Part shown: positions 34,279-42,938 of the stretch, in pieces | Layout: each line of letters opens with the position of its first letter | How positions within the stretch are numbered: position 1 is the first letter of the stretch | NCBI RefSeq assembly: GCF_001421665.1 | Contig: NZ_LMKV01000012.1 | Location: forward strand, 739,416-803,415 | DNA: 64,000 nt | Source of the DNA: Sphingobium sp. Leaf26 | Lineage (GTDB): Bacteria > Pseudomonadota > Alphaproteobacteria > Sphingomonadales > Sphingomonadaceae | Direction of reading: 5' to 3' | Position numbers and translations under genes: made by a program | The notes under the pieces: model-generated | What the model was told of the DNA's origin: nothing | The model's input: the letters and a program-made list of their open reading frames with translations, nothing else | The model's database searches: none

Positions 34279-34824
34279 TCAGCTTGCCGCGCCCACCAGC
34301 ACGGCGGTCGAGCAATGATACTCCATGCTGCTGGTGCCGAAACACCAGATCACGTCATTGTTGAGCTGGGGCATGTAAAGCTGCGTCTCGCGGTCGGTAT
34401 TGTCGCAGCCGCACTGGCCGCAGGCGGGCTTGCCGCAACAGTCGCGATAGGCGATCAGATAGGCCTTGCCATCGTCCGGGTTGATGCAGGTGCCGACCCA
34501 GGAGACGGGCGAAGGCTCCGACCCCGCCGGGCAGCTATGGATGCCGCCGCCGCAGCAGGTGCAGAGCGCGCCGTCGATCGCGCAATAGCGCCAATAGTCG
34601 CACTTGGTTTCATCCTTGCTCTGCGCGGTGCGGGCAAAGGCGGTCTTGGCTTCGGGCGAGCGGTCGGGCTTGGCCGCTTCGGCGCGGCTGACCGGCAGCA
34701 GCGGGAAAGCTGGCGCAGCGACCAGGACGGCCCCCAGGCGCGAGAGCATCGAGCGGCGCGAACTGCCGCCGGCCAGCTTGCGCAGCAGCTTTTCCCCCAT
34801 GGCATCGGCGTCGAACTTCTTCAT
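34279..34824 (-). CDS. aauA: Amine dehydrogenase light chain (TTQ subunit)
   Basis: A 181-residue small catalytic subunit of the methylamine/aromatic amine dehydrogenase family. It has a twin-arginine leader (SSRRSMLSRLGAVL). The mature part has the family pattern CDYWRYCAIDGALCTCCGGG and NNDVIWCFG, with 14 Cys after the leader. The TTQ-forming tryptophans are W109 (PVSWVGTC) and W160 (NDVIWCFG), spaced 51 apart as in Paracoccus MADH (57 and 108). The start at 34824 has AAGGGGG upstream. Substrate could be methylamine or an aromatic amine; gene order favours the aromatic type. Confidence 0.93.
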   Translation of the reverse strand: MKKFDADAMGEKLLRKLAGGSSRRSMLSRLGAVLVAAPAFPLLPVSRAEAAKPDRSPEAKTAFARTAQSKDETKCDYWRYCAIDGALCTCCGGGIHSCPAGSEPSPVSWVGTCINPDDGKAYLIAYRDCCGKPACGQCGCDNTDRETQLYMPQLNNDVIWCFGTSSMEYHCSTAVLVGAAS

Positions 34825-34849
34825 GGTACGGACCCCCTTGTTTGAAAAT

Positions 34850-35452
34850 TCAGGCCGCCTGCGCCTTGAGCGAACCGATATAGTCCTGCACCGTGGCGAT
34901 CCCCATTTCATGGGCGACGATCAGGCTTTCCAGATGCTCGCGGCTGTTGACCAGCCCCTTGGACAGGATGGTGCCTTCGGCATCGAGCAGCACGGCGAAG
35001 GGCAGTTTGGCGACGCCATAGGCTTGCCCCGCGTCGGGGCCGTTGACGAAGGCGTAGCCGTCCAGCCCATGCTGGGCGATCATGGCGCGCTGGGCGGCGA
35101 CATCATCATCGCCCACGAAGGTCAGCGTGACCCGCTCGTCGCGGGCGAAGGACTTGGCCATCGGGATGATATTCTTGCACAGCGGGCATTGGGCGGACAC
35201 GAACATCAGCAGGCGCAGCGCCGTGTCATGGGCATGGCCACCGATCGTCACCGGCGCGCCTTCGATGGTGCGGGCGTCGATCTTCACGATCGCGTCGCCG
35301 ACCGCCGGGCCGCCGCTGGTGGCGAGCGCGCCGGCAGGCGCCACGCGGATATGCAGCACGCCGACCTGCCGCGCGACCGCGAGCAGCCCGACGCCAAGCG
35401 CCAGCAAGACGACCCAGGAGAGGATCTGCGCGATGATGAGCGACGTCAGCAT
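34850..35452 (-). CDS. aauD: MauD/AauD-like thiol-disulfide protein
   Basis: A 200-residue periplasmic, membrane-anchored thioredoxin-fold protein. An N-terminal TM helix (LIIAQILSWVVLLALGVGLL) precedes a redox motif CPLC in FVSAQCPLCKNI (about residue 97). In the mau and aau systems this protein helps form the many disulfides of the light chain. Its stop lies 25 bp before the light-chain ATG and its start is four bases after the MauE-like stop. Confidence 0.92.
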   Translation of the reverse strand: MLTSLIIAQILSWVVLLALGVGLLAVARQVGVLHIRVAPAGALATSGGPAVGDAIVKIDARTIEGAPVTIGGHAHDTALRLLMFVSAQCPLCKNIIPMAKSFARDERVTLTFVGDDDVAAQRAMIAQHGLDGYAFVNGPDAGQAYGVAKLPFAVLLDAEGTILSKGLVNSREHLESLIVAHEMGIATVQDYIGSLKAQAA

Positions 35453-35456
35453 ATGT

Positions 35457-35990
35457 CTATCTCCGGTAGGCGGCGGCAGGGGAGGCGATCAGCGCCAGCA
35501 GGGCGCCGAGCAGATGGTAAGCGAGGAACAAAGCGATTCCGCCGGCGGCGGCGGTGGCGATGTCGAGAGATGAAAGCGGTGGGGCGGGCAACAGGCGCGG
35601 CGCGACCAGCGCGATGAGCAGCAGGTTGCGGACCACCAGCGGCCAGCCGATCGGGTGGCGCAACTGGGATCGGCCGCAGCCGCAGTCGATATGGCTGCGG
35701 CCGCGCCGGATATTGATCGCCATCGCGCCGGCAAAGGTGGCCAGCAGCAGCATGGCGAGCAGCACCGGCACAGGCGCGAGGCCAGCGATCAGCGTGGCGC
35801 CGATCGCGATCTCCGCCAGCGGCAGGATGGTGGCGGCCGGCGGCACCAGCGCGGACGGCAACAGCCGGTAATTGGCGATCACGCCGGGCAGCAGGGCACG
35901 GTGACGCAGTTTCGATACGCCCGCTTGCAACAGGATCAGGCCGATCCCGATGGCAGCCGCCAGCGCGGCGATCGCCAGACCCAGCGCCAT
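35457..35990 (-). CDS. aauE: MauE/AauE-like membrane protein
   Basis: A 177-residue inner-membrane protein with four to five helices of the MauE type. It contains SHIDCGCG near the middle, a Cys pair typical of the family, thought to feed reductant or oxidant to MauD. The start at 35990 is two bases downstream of the heavy-chain stop; a longer upstream frame is a shadow of that gene. Family function: needed for light-chain maturation. Confidence 0.9.
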   Translation of the reverse strand: MALGLAIAALAAAIGIGLILLQAGVSKLRHRALLPGVIANYRLLPSALVPPAATILPLAEIAIGATLIAGLAPVPVLLAMLLLATFAGAMAINIRRGRSHIDCGCGRSQLRHPIGWPLVVRNLLLIALVAPRLLPAPPLSSLDIATAAAGGIALFLAYHLLGALLALIASPAAAYRR

Positions 35991-35992
35991 GG

Positions 35993-37171
35993 TCAGGACG
36001 GGTCCGCGACCGTGATGGTGCTGCCGCCGGCTTTTTCGATCTTGTGCTTTTCCTCCCAGGTGGCGAGGTCGATGACGAGGGCGGTGCCCTTTTCCCCGTC
36101 CATGATGAGCAGCGGCTTGTCCGACTGGGTGACTTCGATATTGTTCATCGGCTCTTCCAGCGGGCGGCGCTTCACGACCTTTTGCGTGGCGAGGTCGACT
36201 TCCCAGACTTCCGTACCCGATGCCTTGTGCGACCAATATTCGCCCATGTGCATCAGCACGAACAGATGGCCGGTGGCGCGGTGCAGGGCCATGGGCTGGC
36301 GTCCGCCCGGATACCAGTTGAGTTCCAGCGGTTTGGTTTCGCCCGGCCGGATGCCGGCGGCCGCCTGGATCGAGAAGGGGGCGGAGATGGTCGGCGCGGG
36401 GCCGAGCCTGGCGGTCCAGACCTGGCCGGTGTAGCTGAGGAAGGTCGTTTCCTTCTTCTTGCGGTCATAGGTGAAATTGTCGAAGATCGGATCGTCGGTG
36501 GCCGAGAAGAAGGGCGCGCTGTGGGTGATGTCGGCCTTCGTCCCGGTCAGCTTCACCGTGGCGAGCGATCCGTCGCCGCACAGGGCGGAGAAGCCGACGC
36601 CCGGATTGGGCATCATGCTGGCGCAGCCGGGCAGTTCGACATTGGCGACGAACTTGCGCTTCACCAGATCGACGATGTTCACCGAGGATGCGGGGCTGAG
36701 ATTATAGACGAAGCCGGTCTTGCCATCGTCGCTGATGATGAAGTTATTCTTGCGCGATCCGATGAGGATACGGTCGGGAATGGTGATTTCCGTGACCAGC
36801 TTGAGTTCGCGGGTGTCGTAGACCGACACCATGTCCTGCCGGGTGCCGCGATCGCCCTTCGACCAGATGGTTTCGGCGACATAATAATAGCGGCCCGCCG
36901 GATCGATCGCCATGTCGGCCAGGCGGCGGGTTTCGACCATGCCCTTCATCTTGCCGGTTTCCCCGTCGAAGATGCTGGTGCCCGGCATGTCCCAGCCGCC
37001 GTCGATGAAGAACCAGTTGGGCTTGGGCGGCTCCATCGTCACGACGTCGGACGTTTCCGGTTCCAGCGCAGCCATGGTGTCGGCGGGTGCGGCATGAGTG
37101 GTGACGGCTGCGCACAGGGTAAAACCCATGGCAGTGGCGGCGAAAAATCCCCTGACGACGCGGTTCGACAT
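35993..37171 (-). CDS. aauB: Amine dehydrogenase heavy chain (beta-propeller)
   Basis: A 392-residue periplasmic large subunit of the TTQ amine dehydrogenase family. The signal peptide MSNRVVRGFFAATAMGFTL is preceded by AAGGGGGA. The mature protein is a seven-bladed propeller with repeats such as YYYVAETIWSKGDRGTRQDMVSVYD and the typical GHLFVLMHMGEYWSHK and EVWEVDLATQKVVKR. It is non-catalytic and forms the channel to the TTQ on the light chain. It is the first gene of B-E-D-A-cytochrome, the order of the Alcaligenes aau cluster. No mauG gene is found in the window. Confidence 0.93.
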   Translation of the reverse strand: MSNRVVRGFFAATAMGFTLCAAVTTHAAPADTMAALEPETSDVVTMEPPKPNWFFIDGGWDMPGTSIFDGETGKMKGMVETRRLADMAIDPAGRYYYVAETIWSKGDRGTRQDMVSVYDTRELKLVTEITIPDRILIGSRKNNFIISDDGKTGFVYNLSPASSVNIVDLVKRKFVANVELPGCASMMPNPGVGFSALCGDGSLATVKLTGTKADITHSAPFFSATDDPIFDNFTYDRKKKETTFLSYTGQVWTARLGPAPTISAPFSIQAAAGIRPGETKPLELNWYPGGRQPMALHRATGHLFVLMHMGEYWSHKASGTEVWEVDLATQKVVKRRPLEEPMNNIEVTQSDKPLLIMDGEKGTALVIDLATWEEKHKIEKAGGSTITVADPS

Positions 37172-37315
37172 CTGGTGTGATCCCCCTTGATCGGTGCGGC
37201 GGGAAAGGACTCGTCGATCGCCTTTCCTTGCGCTCGGATGAAGGCTGGACAAGTGTCAAGAATTGGTCAAGGGGGTTGAGCCGGCTTTAGACAATATTTT
37301 TGCGATGCAGCAATT

Positions 37316-38497
37316 TCAGGCGATGATTTCGTCCACGCCGCGCACAAGTCGCAGGGACCGGCCGCGCGGCAGTGCCGCCATCAGCAGCGCGATACAGCCG
37401 CATGCCAGCGTGGCGAGCGCGCCATCGACCAGACCTTGCGCGCCGAAACCGTCCGACAGCATGGAGCCTGCCACCGGCCCGGCGATCATGCCGAGACTGT
37501 GGACGCAGGCGACGAAGCGGCGGAACAGCGGGCTGCCGTCGGCTGCGGACGTCGCCAGCCCGGAGAAGCGGATGATCGTGGCGGTCGAGCCGATGTTGAG
37601 CAGGCCGATCGCAAGGATGAACAGGGCAGGTTCGCCCGGACGGGTCAGCGCCAGCGGCGCCAGCAGGCAGAGGCCCGACAGCAGGCCCGTGAGCGGCAGC
37701 GGCATGACGGCATGTTCGCGCATGACCGCCAGGGCCGTCAGCGCGCCGACCAGCGACCCGATCGCGACGGCGGTGCCGACCACATTGTCGCCCATGCCGG
37801 CTGCCATGGCGAGCGCTCCGGCAAAGCTCCAGATCATCATGGTCGCGGCGATAAAGCAGAAGAGCGCGGCGGCCAGCGCCCAGGCATGAAGCGGGGGCGC
37901 TGTCCGTTCGTCCGGGGCGAGCGTGCGGGCGGGCGCCGGGCCAACGGACGGAGAGCGGGCGGCCAGCAGCAGCAAGGCGACGGGCGCCAGTGCCAGCAGG
38001 CGCAGCGCAGCGGCCGGACCCGTCGCGTCGCCGATCGCCGGCAGTGCCAGTGCGACCAGGGTGGAGAGCAGCAACTGGATCAGGAAGACGGCGCCATAGG
38101 CCCCGGTGGGTCGATGCGACGCGGCCATGCTCATGGCATGGGTATAGGCGATGCCCATGCCGATGCCGAACAGGCCGCGTATCGCGACCAGCGCTTCCAA
38201 CTCTTCCAGCGCGGGCGTCAGCAGGCTGGCGGCGAGCGCGACCAGCGATGCGACGGCGGGCGTGCCCTGGGGCAGTCGGGCGCCGCCGCGCCAGACGAGG
38301 ACCGCGCCGATCGCCATGCCGCCCTGGGTCGCGCCGACGATCCAGCCATGGTCGGACGGGGCGAGGCCGGTCGCGGCGCTGAGCAGGGTCAGGAAGACGG
38401 GGTCGATGCCGGGTTGCAGCAGGGCCAGCGCCGCCGCGACGATGCAGGCGGTGGTCCGGTCGGTTGCCCATAAGGGCAGGAGGCGGCGTCCTTCCAT
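37316..38497 (-). CDS. MFS transporter
   Basis: A 393-residue transporter with about 12 hydrophobic helices and MFS-like Gly/Ala-rich segments (GWIVGATQGGMAIGAVLVW, GLFGIGMGIAYTHAM). The ATG at 38497 has GGGGA seven bases upstream. It lies upstream of aauB on the same strand with a 145-bp gap and near a TetR gene, so it may import an amine or export a product; substrate is unknown. Confidence 0.85.
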   Translation of the reverse strand: MEGRRLLPLWATDRTTACIVAAALALLQPGIDPVFLTLLSAATGLAPSDHGWIVGATQGGMAIGAVLVWRGGARLPQGTPAVASLVALAASLLTPALEELEALVAIRGLFGIGMGIAYTHAMSMAASHRPTGAYGAVFLIQLLLSTLVALALPAIGDATGPAAALRLLALAPVALLLLAARSPSVGPAPARTLAPDERTAPPLHAWALAAALFCFIAATMMIWSFAGALAMAAGMGDNVVGTAVAIGSLVGALTALAVMREHAVMPLPLTGLLSGLCLLAPLALTRPGEPALFILAIGLLNIGSTATIIRFSGLATSAADGSPLFRRFVACVHSLGMIAGPVAGSMLSDGFGAQGLVDGALATLACGCIALLMAALPRGRSLRLVRGVDEIIA

Positions 38498-38584
38498 GAT
38501 GATCCCCACAGCATGAACGGGCACCGGTGGCGCCCCTGCCGTTCAGATCATTCCCCTCCCTTATGCCGATTCGATCAGGCGGAC

Positions 38585-39238
38585 TCAGGCCGCTTCGGTC
38601 ATCAGCCCCGCAAGATCGCGCGAAGTCACCGTCTTGGCAAGATGCACCAACGACATGGCGGCCATCGCGGTGAAGACCGGCATCTTGTGCGCCCAGGGCT
38701 TTTGATGGCCCAGGAACGGCGTCGATCCTTCCATCGACGCGCTGATGAACAGGGCGACGCTATGCACCTCGTCCGCGCTCAACGCCGGATTGACCTGCGC
38801 CACATATTCGCCGATCACTTCATGCACCTTGCCGTAGAAGAGGCGGACGCGGTCGGCGACGAACGCGCTCTGGTTGGCGAGCGCCCAGAGTTCGGTGAAC
38901 AAATGGGTGGTGCGCTTGGTCTGGATATCATCCAGGCACAGGATGATGACCAGTTTCAGCCGTTCTTCCGCTACAAGGCCGGGCTTGCGCACCATTTCCT
39001 CCAGCAGCTTGTCATAGGATTCCAGCATCTCGTCCAGCATCACCTGGATCAGCATTTCCTTGCGCGGGAAATGATAGCTGACATTGCCGACCTTCATGTC
39101 GCAGCGCGCGGCGATGCGGCGCAGGGTGAAGGCGTCGGCGCCCTCGTCGATCAAGACGCCAAGGGCCGCCTTGAGGATATGGTCGACCGTTTCGGACCCG
39201 CGGGCGTAGATGCCGGGCCGTGAGGGAGCAAGTATCAT
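38585..39238 (-). CDS. TetR-family transcriptional regulator
   Basis: A 217-residue repressor with an N-terminal TetR helix-turn-helix (VDHILKAALGVLIDEGADAFTLRRIAARCDMKVGNVSYHFPRKEML, split here only for reading) and an all-helical ligand domain (FTELWALANQSAFVADRVRLFYG). It is divergent from the cytochrome gene at 39452 and upstream of the MFS gene, so it probably controls one or both. A TGTCCAA site lies in the shared intergenic region. Confidence 0.92.
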   Translation of the reverse strand: MILAPSRPGIYARGSETVDHILKAALGVLIDEGADAFTLRRIAARCDMKVGNVSYHFPRKEMLIQVMLDEMLESYDKLLEEMVRKPGLVAEERLKLVIILCLDDIQTKRTTHLFTELWALANQSAFVADRVRLFYGKVHEVIGEYVAQVNPALSADEVHSVALFISASMEGSTPFLGHQKPWAHKMPVFTAMAAMSLVHLAKTVTSRDLAGLMTEAA

Positions 39239-39451
39239 GTCACATCTGCCTTGACCGCTTTCCTATCATGGCCGGGGCGAATGCGCCACCCTTTGCGCCG
39301 GGGGGCGAAAGAGCGGCTTGACGAATATTTGAAGACTGTCCAATATTGTTGCATCCATACAAGATTGGGAAGAGGCGCGAAATTGGAGACGGCGGCCCGG
39401 CGGGCGCAGTTTCCGGTCAAGCGTCCACCATGTCCGGGAGCATATCAGGCG

Positions 39452-39928
39452 ATGATTCAGGGTATCAGGCGCGTCACTCTTTCCCTACTGGCCGTCGCGG
39501 TCGCAACAGCATCCGGGGTGGCGAGTGCGGGCGGTCCCCAGACCTTCGCTGGCCGCTGTTCGATGTGCCACCAGCCGTCGGGCGCCGGGTTGCCGGGGCA
39601 GTTCCCGCGACTGAGCGGCCGGGTGTCCGAGATCGCGACCAGCCCGGACGGACGGCGCTATCTGGCGATGGTGCTGCTTTACGGCATTTACGGCCCGATC
39701 ATGGTGGACGACCGGAAGATTACCGGCCTGATGCCGGGCATGGGGACGCTGAGCGACCAGGATGTCGCCGACGTGCTGAACCATGCGGTGTCGTTGAAGA
39801 AGGCCGCGAAGGCGGGCGCACCCTTCACCGCCGCCGAAATCGCGAAGGTTCGGGCGGGCGGCAAGATGACGGCGGCGCAGGTCGCGGCGGAACGCGGCCG
39901 TCTCGCCGCCAAGGGGCTGATCCGCTAA
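39452..39928 (+). CDS. Small monoheme cytochrome c
   Basis: A 158-residue secreted cytochrome with signal peptide VTLSLLAVAVATASGVASAG and one heme motif CSMCH (about residue 36). A Met in MVDDRKITGLMPGMGTL is a candidate axial ligand. The start at 39452 is chosen because the signal peptide starts there; the upstream extension lacks character. It is divergent from tetR with TTGACG (39318) and a weak CAATAT (39341) as promoter candidates. It may accept electrons from one of the amine dehydrogenases. Confidence 0.87.
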   Translation: MIQGIRRVTLSLLAVAVATASGVASAGGPQTFAGRCSMCHQPSGAGLPGQFPRLSGRVSEIATSPDGRRYLAMVLLYGIYGPIMVDDRKITGLMPGMGTLSDQDVADVLNHAVSLKKAAKAGAPFTAAEIAKVRAGGKMTAAQVAAERGRLAAKGLIR

Positions 39929-40216
39929 TGCGGTGGATCTGAAATACGCCACCGTGCGGCGGCTTGGCCCGGTGCGTATTCCAAACCATAAACCACATCA
40001 GAATCAAATATTTCCCAGTAGCCCTGATGAGATCAAGCGGACGGTGCCTCTTGCGCGAGATTTGCGAGCGTGGTCGCATTGGCTTCTGCCGGCTGATCCG
40101 GGCGACCCCGTCGACATGGCCACAGGCATGAAGGCCAGCAGGACATCCGCAAGACCATTGGCGGATTTGATGTATTGAGGATTCATCGTGGAGGTAGCCA
40201 TTGGAGGTGATCTGCC

Positions 40217-40369
40217 ATGGACCCCAAGTCCCTTTTCAGCCTGAATGACCATCCTGCGATGCCGGGCCGGCATGGCGGCCCGCTTGAGGTTCTGGAACGG
40301 ACAGTGGATTTTGAGTGTGTCCGGGTATGGCGCCAGCGCCCAGGCAACAGAAGATCGATTGAAACCTGA
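40217..40369 (+). pseudogene. N-terminal remnant of an IS5-type transposase
   Basis: A 50-codon frame with a good GGAGGTGAT site, reading MDPKSLFSLNDHPAMPGRHG then PLEVLERTVDFECVR, which resembles the start of IS5/IS1182-type transposases (GDPLE..VDFE..R). It stops shortly after, so most of the element is gone. The gap 39929-40467 contains only this and no other gene I can support. Confidence 0.5.
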
Positions 40370-40467
40370 TCGCCCGTATGGTCGCGGGGGCCTTCCATCG
40401 CTCCGCCGAGCCATTATCGCTCGCAGGAGAGGGGATAGGCTGTCCCGGTCCGCAGGCCGTCACGGGA

Positions 40468-42135
40468 TCAACCCATTATGCCGGGCAGGTCGAGCCTCTT
40501 TTCCTCTGCGCAGGCGCGCGCCAGCGGATAGCCGGCGTCGGCATGGCGCATGACGCCGGTGGCGGGGTCGTTCCACAGGACGCGCTCCAGCCGCTTCGCC
40601 GCTTCGGGGGTGCCATCCGCCACGATCACCATGCCGCTATGCTGGCTGTAGCCCATGCCGACGCCGCCGCCGTGGTGGAGCGACACCCAGGTCGCGCCGC
40701 TGGCGGTGTTGAGCAGCGCGTTGAGCAGGGGCCAGTCGCTGACTGCATCCGAGCCGTCCATCATCGCTTCGGTTTCGCGATTGGGGGAGGCGACCGAACC
40801 TGAGTCCAGATGGTCGCGACCGATGACGACGGGGGCTTTCAGTTCCCCCTTCGCCACCATGTCGTTGAAGGCGAGGCCGAGGCGATGGCGGTCGCCCAGT
40901 CCGACCCAGCAGATGCGTGCGGGCATGCCCTGAAAATGAATCTTCTCCCGCGCCATGTCGAGCCAGTTATGGAGGTGCGCGTTGTCGGGGAGCAGTTCCT
41001 TCACCTTGGCGTCGGTCCTGTAGATATCCTCCGGGTCGCCCGACAGCGCCGCCCATCGGAACGGGCCGATGCCACGGCAGAAGAGCGGGCGGATATAGGC
41101 CGGCACGAAGCCGGGGAAGTCGAAGGCGTTGTCGACCCCTTCATCCTTCGCCATCTGACGGATATTATTGCCATAATCGGTGGTGGGGACGCCTGCTGCC
41201 TGAAAATCCAGCATCGCGCGGACATGGACGGCCATGCTCGCCTTGGCGGCCTTCGCGACGGCTTCGGGCGCGCGTTCGCGCCGTTCGATCCACTCCGCGA
41301 CGGTCCAGCCGATCGGCAGATAGCCGTTGACCGGATCATGCGCGCTGGTCTGGTCGGTGAGGAGGTCCGGGCGGATGCCGCGCGCGAACATCTGCGGTAG
41401 CAATTCGGCGGCATTGCCGAGCAGGCCGACCGAGACGGGCTTCTTCCGGGCGCAGCTTTGCTCGATGATCGCCATCGCTTCGTCGATGGTGGAGGCCGCG
41501 ACGTCGAGATAGCCGGTGCGCAGGCGCATCTCGATCCGGCTGGGCTGGCATTCGATCGCGAGGCAGGAGGCGCCGGCCATGACGGCGGCCAGCGGTTGCG
41601 CCCCGCCCATGCCGCCAAGGCCGGCCGTGAGCAGCCATTTGCCGCTCAGGCTTCCGCCATGGTGCTGACGGCCCATTTCCACGAAGGTTTCGTACGTGCC
41701 CTGCACGATGCCCTGTGTGCCGATATAGATCCACGAGCCGGCGGTCATCTGGCCATACATGGCGAGGCCGCGCTTATCGAGTTCGTTGAAATGGTCCCAA
41801 TTCGCCCAATGGGGAACGAGGTTGGAGTTGGCGATCAGCACGCGCGGGGCGTCTGCATGGGTACGGAACACGCCGACCGGCTTGCCCGACTGGACCAGCA
41901 GGGTTTCATCGGCTTCCAGCCGCTTCAATGTGTCGACAATGCGGTCATAGCTTTCCCAGTCGCGCGCGGCGCGGCCGATGCCGCCATAGACGACCAGTTC
42001 TTCCGGCCGTTCCGCCACATCGGGATGGAGATTGTTCATCAGCATCCGCATGGGCGCTTCGGTCAGCCAGCTTTTGGCGCTGAGCGTCGTGCCGGTGGCG
42101 GGGCGGATGATGCGGCTATTGTCGATGCGGGTCAT
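40468..42135 (-). CDS. hutU: Urocanate hydratase
   Basis: A 555-residue cytosolic enzyme that hydrates urocanate to imidazolonepropionate using tightly bound NAD+. Landmarks are [26 protein letters not shown], the family-typical [25 protein letters not shown] and [13 protein letters not shown], and the catalytic-type Cys in [15 protein letters not shown]. Length is normal. Its ATG overlaps the hutG stop. Last gene of the minus-strand hutIHGU operon. Confidence 0.98.
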   Translation of the reverse strand: MTRIDNSRIIRPATGTTLSAKSWLTEAPMRMLMNNLHPDVAERPEELVVYGGIGRAARDWESYDRIVDTLKRLEADETLLVQSGKPVGVFRTHADAPRVLIANSNLVPHWANWDHFNELDKRGLAMYGQMTAGSWIYIGTQGIVQGTYETFVEMGRQHHGGSLSGKWLLTAGLGGMGGAQPLAAVMAGASCLAIECQPSRIEMRLRTGYLDVAASTIDEAMAIIEQSCARKKPVSVGLLGNAAELLPQMFARGIRPDLLTDQTSAHDPVNGYLPIGWTVAEWIERRERAPEAVAKAAKASMAVHVRAMLDFQAAGVPTTDYGNNIRQMAKDEGVDNAFDFPGFVPAYIRPLFCRGIGPFRWAALSGDPEDIYRTDAKVKELLPDNAHLHNWLDMAREKIHFQGMPARICWVGLGDRHRLGLAFNDMVAKGELKAPVVIGRDHLDSGSVASPNRETEAMMDGSDAVSDWPLLNALLNTASGATWVSLHHGGGVGMGYSQHSGMVIVADGTPEAAKRLERVLWNDPATGVMRHADAGYPLARACAEEKRLDLPGIMG

Positions 42136-42938
42136 GGACGGCCTTTCGCAAAGTCGATGCAGGCGGCGATGATCTGCCGCAGGGTGGGAAGGATAGCGGG
42201 ATCGGGGTCGATCGGGGTGGGCCAGTTCGCAGGGCCGGGCTGGTCCGGTTCGGTCAGATAGCCGCGCATGGCCAGTTCCATCTGGATCGCGTGAACGCCC
42301 TGCTGCGGCCTGCCATAATGGCGCGTGGTCCAGCCACCCCGGAAGCGGCCATTGACGACATGGCTGTGGCCGCTGGCGGCGCAGAGCGCGGCGACGGCGC
42401 TTTCCAGGGCCGGGTCGCAGGTCGCGCCGCCGTCAGTACCGATGTTGAATATCGGCAGTGCGCCGTCGAACAGGCGCGGCACATGGCTGCGGATCGAGTG
42501 GGCGTCGTAGAGGACGATATGCGGGTGCAGCGCGCGCAGCCGGGCGATTTCGGCAGCGAGGGCAGCGTGGTAAGGCGTGAACCAGCGAGCGCGGCGGCGG
42601 ACGATCTCGGCCTCGTCCGGGACCGCCGCTGTGTAGAGCGGATCGCCGTCGAACGTCGTGGCCGGGCAAAGGTCGGTCGTCGCCTGCCCCGGATAGAGCG
42701 ATGCGCCGGAGGGATCACGGTTGAGATCAATGACGCTGCGGCTGATCGTCGTGCGGATCAGCGTTGCACCCATTTCGGCGGCGAAACCGTAGAGTTGATC
42801 CACCCACCAGTCGGCGTCGCGCCGGGCCAGCCAGGGCGAGCGGAATTGCTCCTCCACGTCGGCCAGGTCGCTGCCGACATGGGGGAAGGCAAGGATCAGT
42901 GGCGCGTCGCCGGGTGCTGTCGACAACCAGTCGCTCAT
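42132..42938 (-). CDS. hutG: N-formylglutamate deformylase
   Basis: A 268-residue zinc-type amidohydrolase (FGase family) that releases formate and glutamate from N-formylglutamate. Visible: [10 protein letters not shown] near the N-terminus, [28 protein letters not shown] and [11 protein letters not shown]. The start at 42938 overlaps the hutH stop (ATGA). This gene together with hutF places the pathway in the five-step route. Confidence 0.95.
   Translation of the reverse strand: MSDWLSTAPGDAPLILAFPHVGSDLADVEEQFRSPWLARRDADWWVDQLYGFAAEMGATLIRTTISRSVIDLNRDPSGASLYPGQATTDLCPATTFDGDPLYTAAVPDEAEIVRRRARWFTPYHAALAAEIARLRALHPHIVLYDAHSIRSHVPRLFDGALPIFNIGTDGGATCDPALESAVAALCAASGHSHVVNGRFRGGWTTRHYGRPQQGVHAIQMELAMRGYLTEPDQPGPANWPTPIDPDPAILPTLRQIIAACIDFAKGRP

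Noticed and set aside
39933..40178. An 81-codon plus-strand frame after the cytochrome gene
   Set aside because: No ribosome site, uneven composition and no family features; region looks like mobile-element debris.
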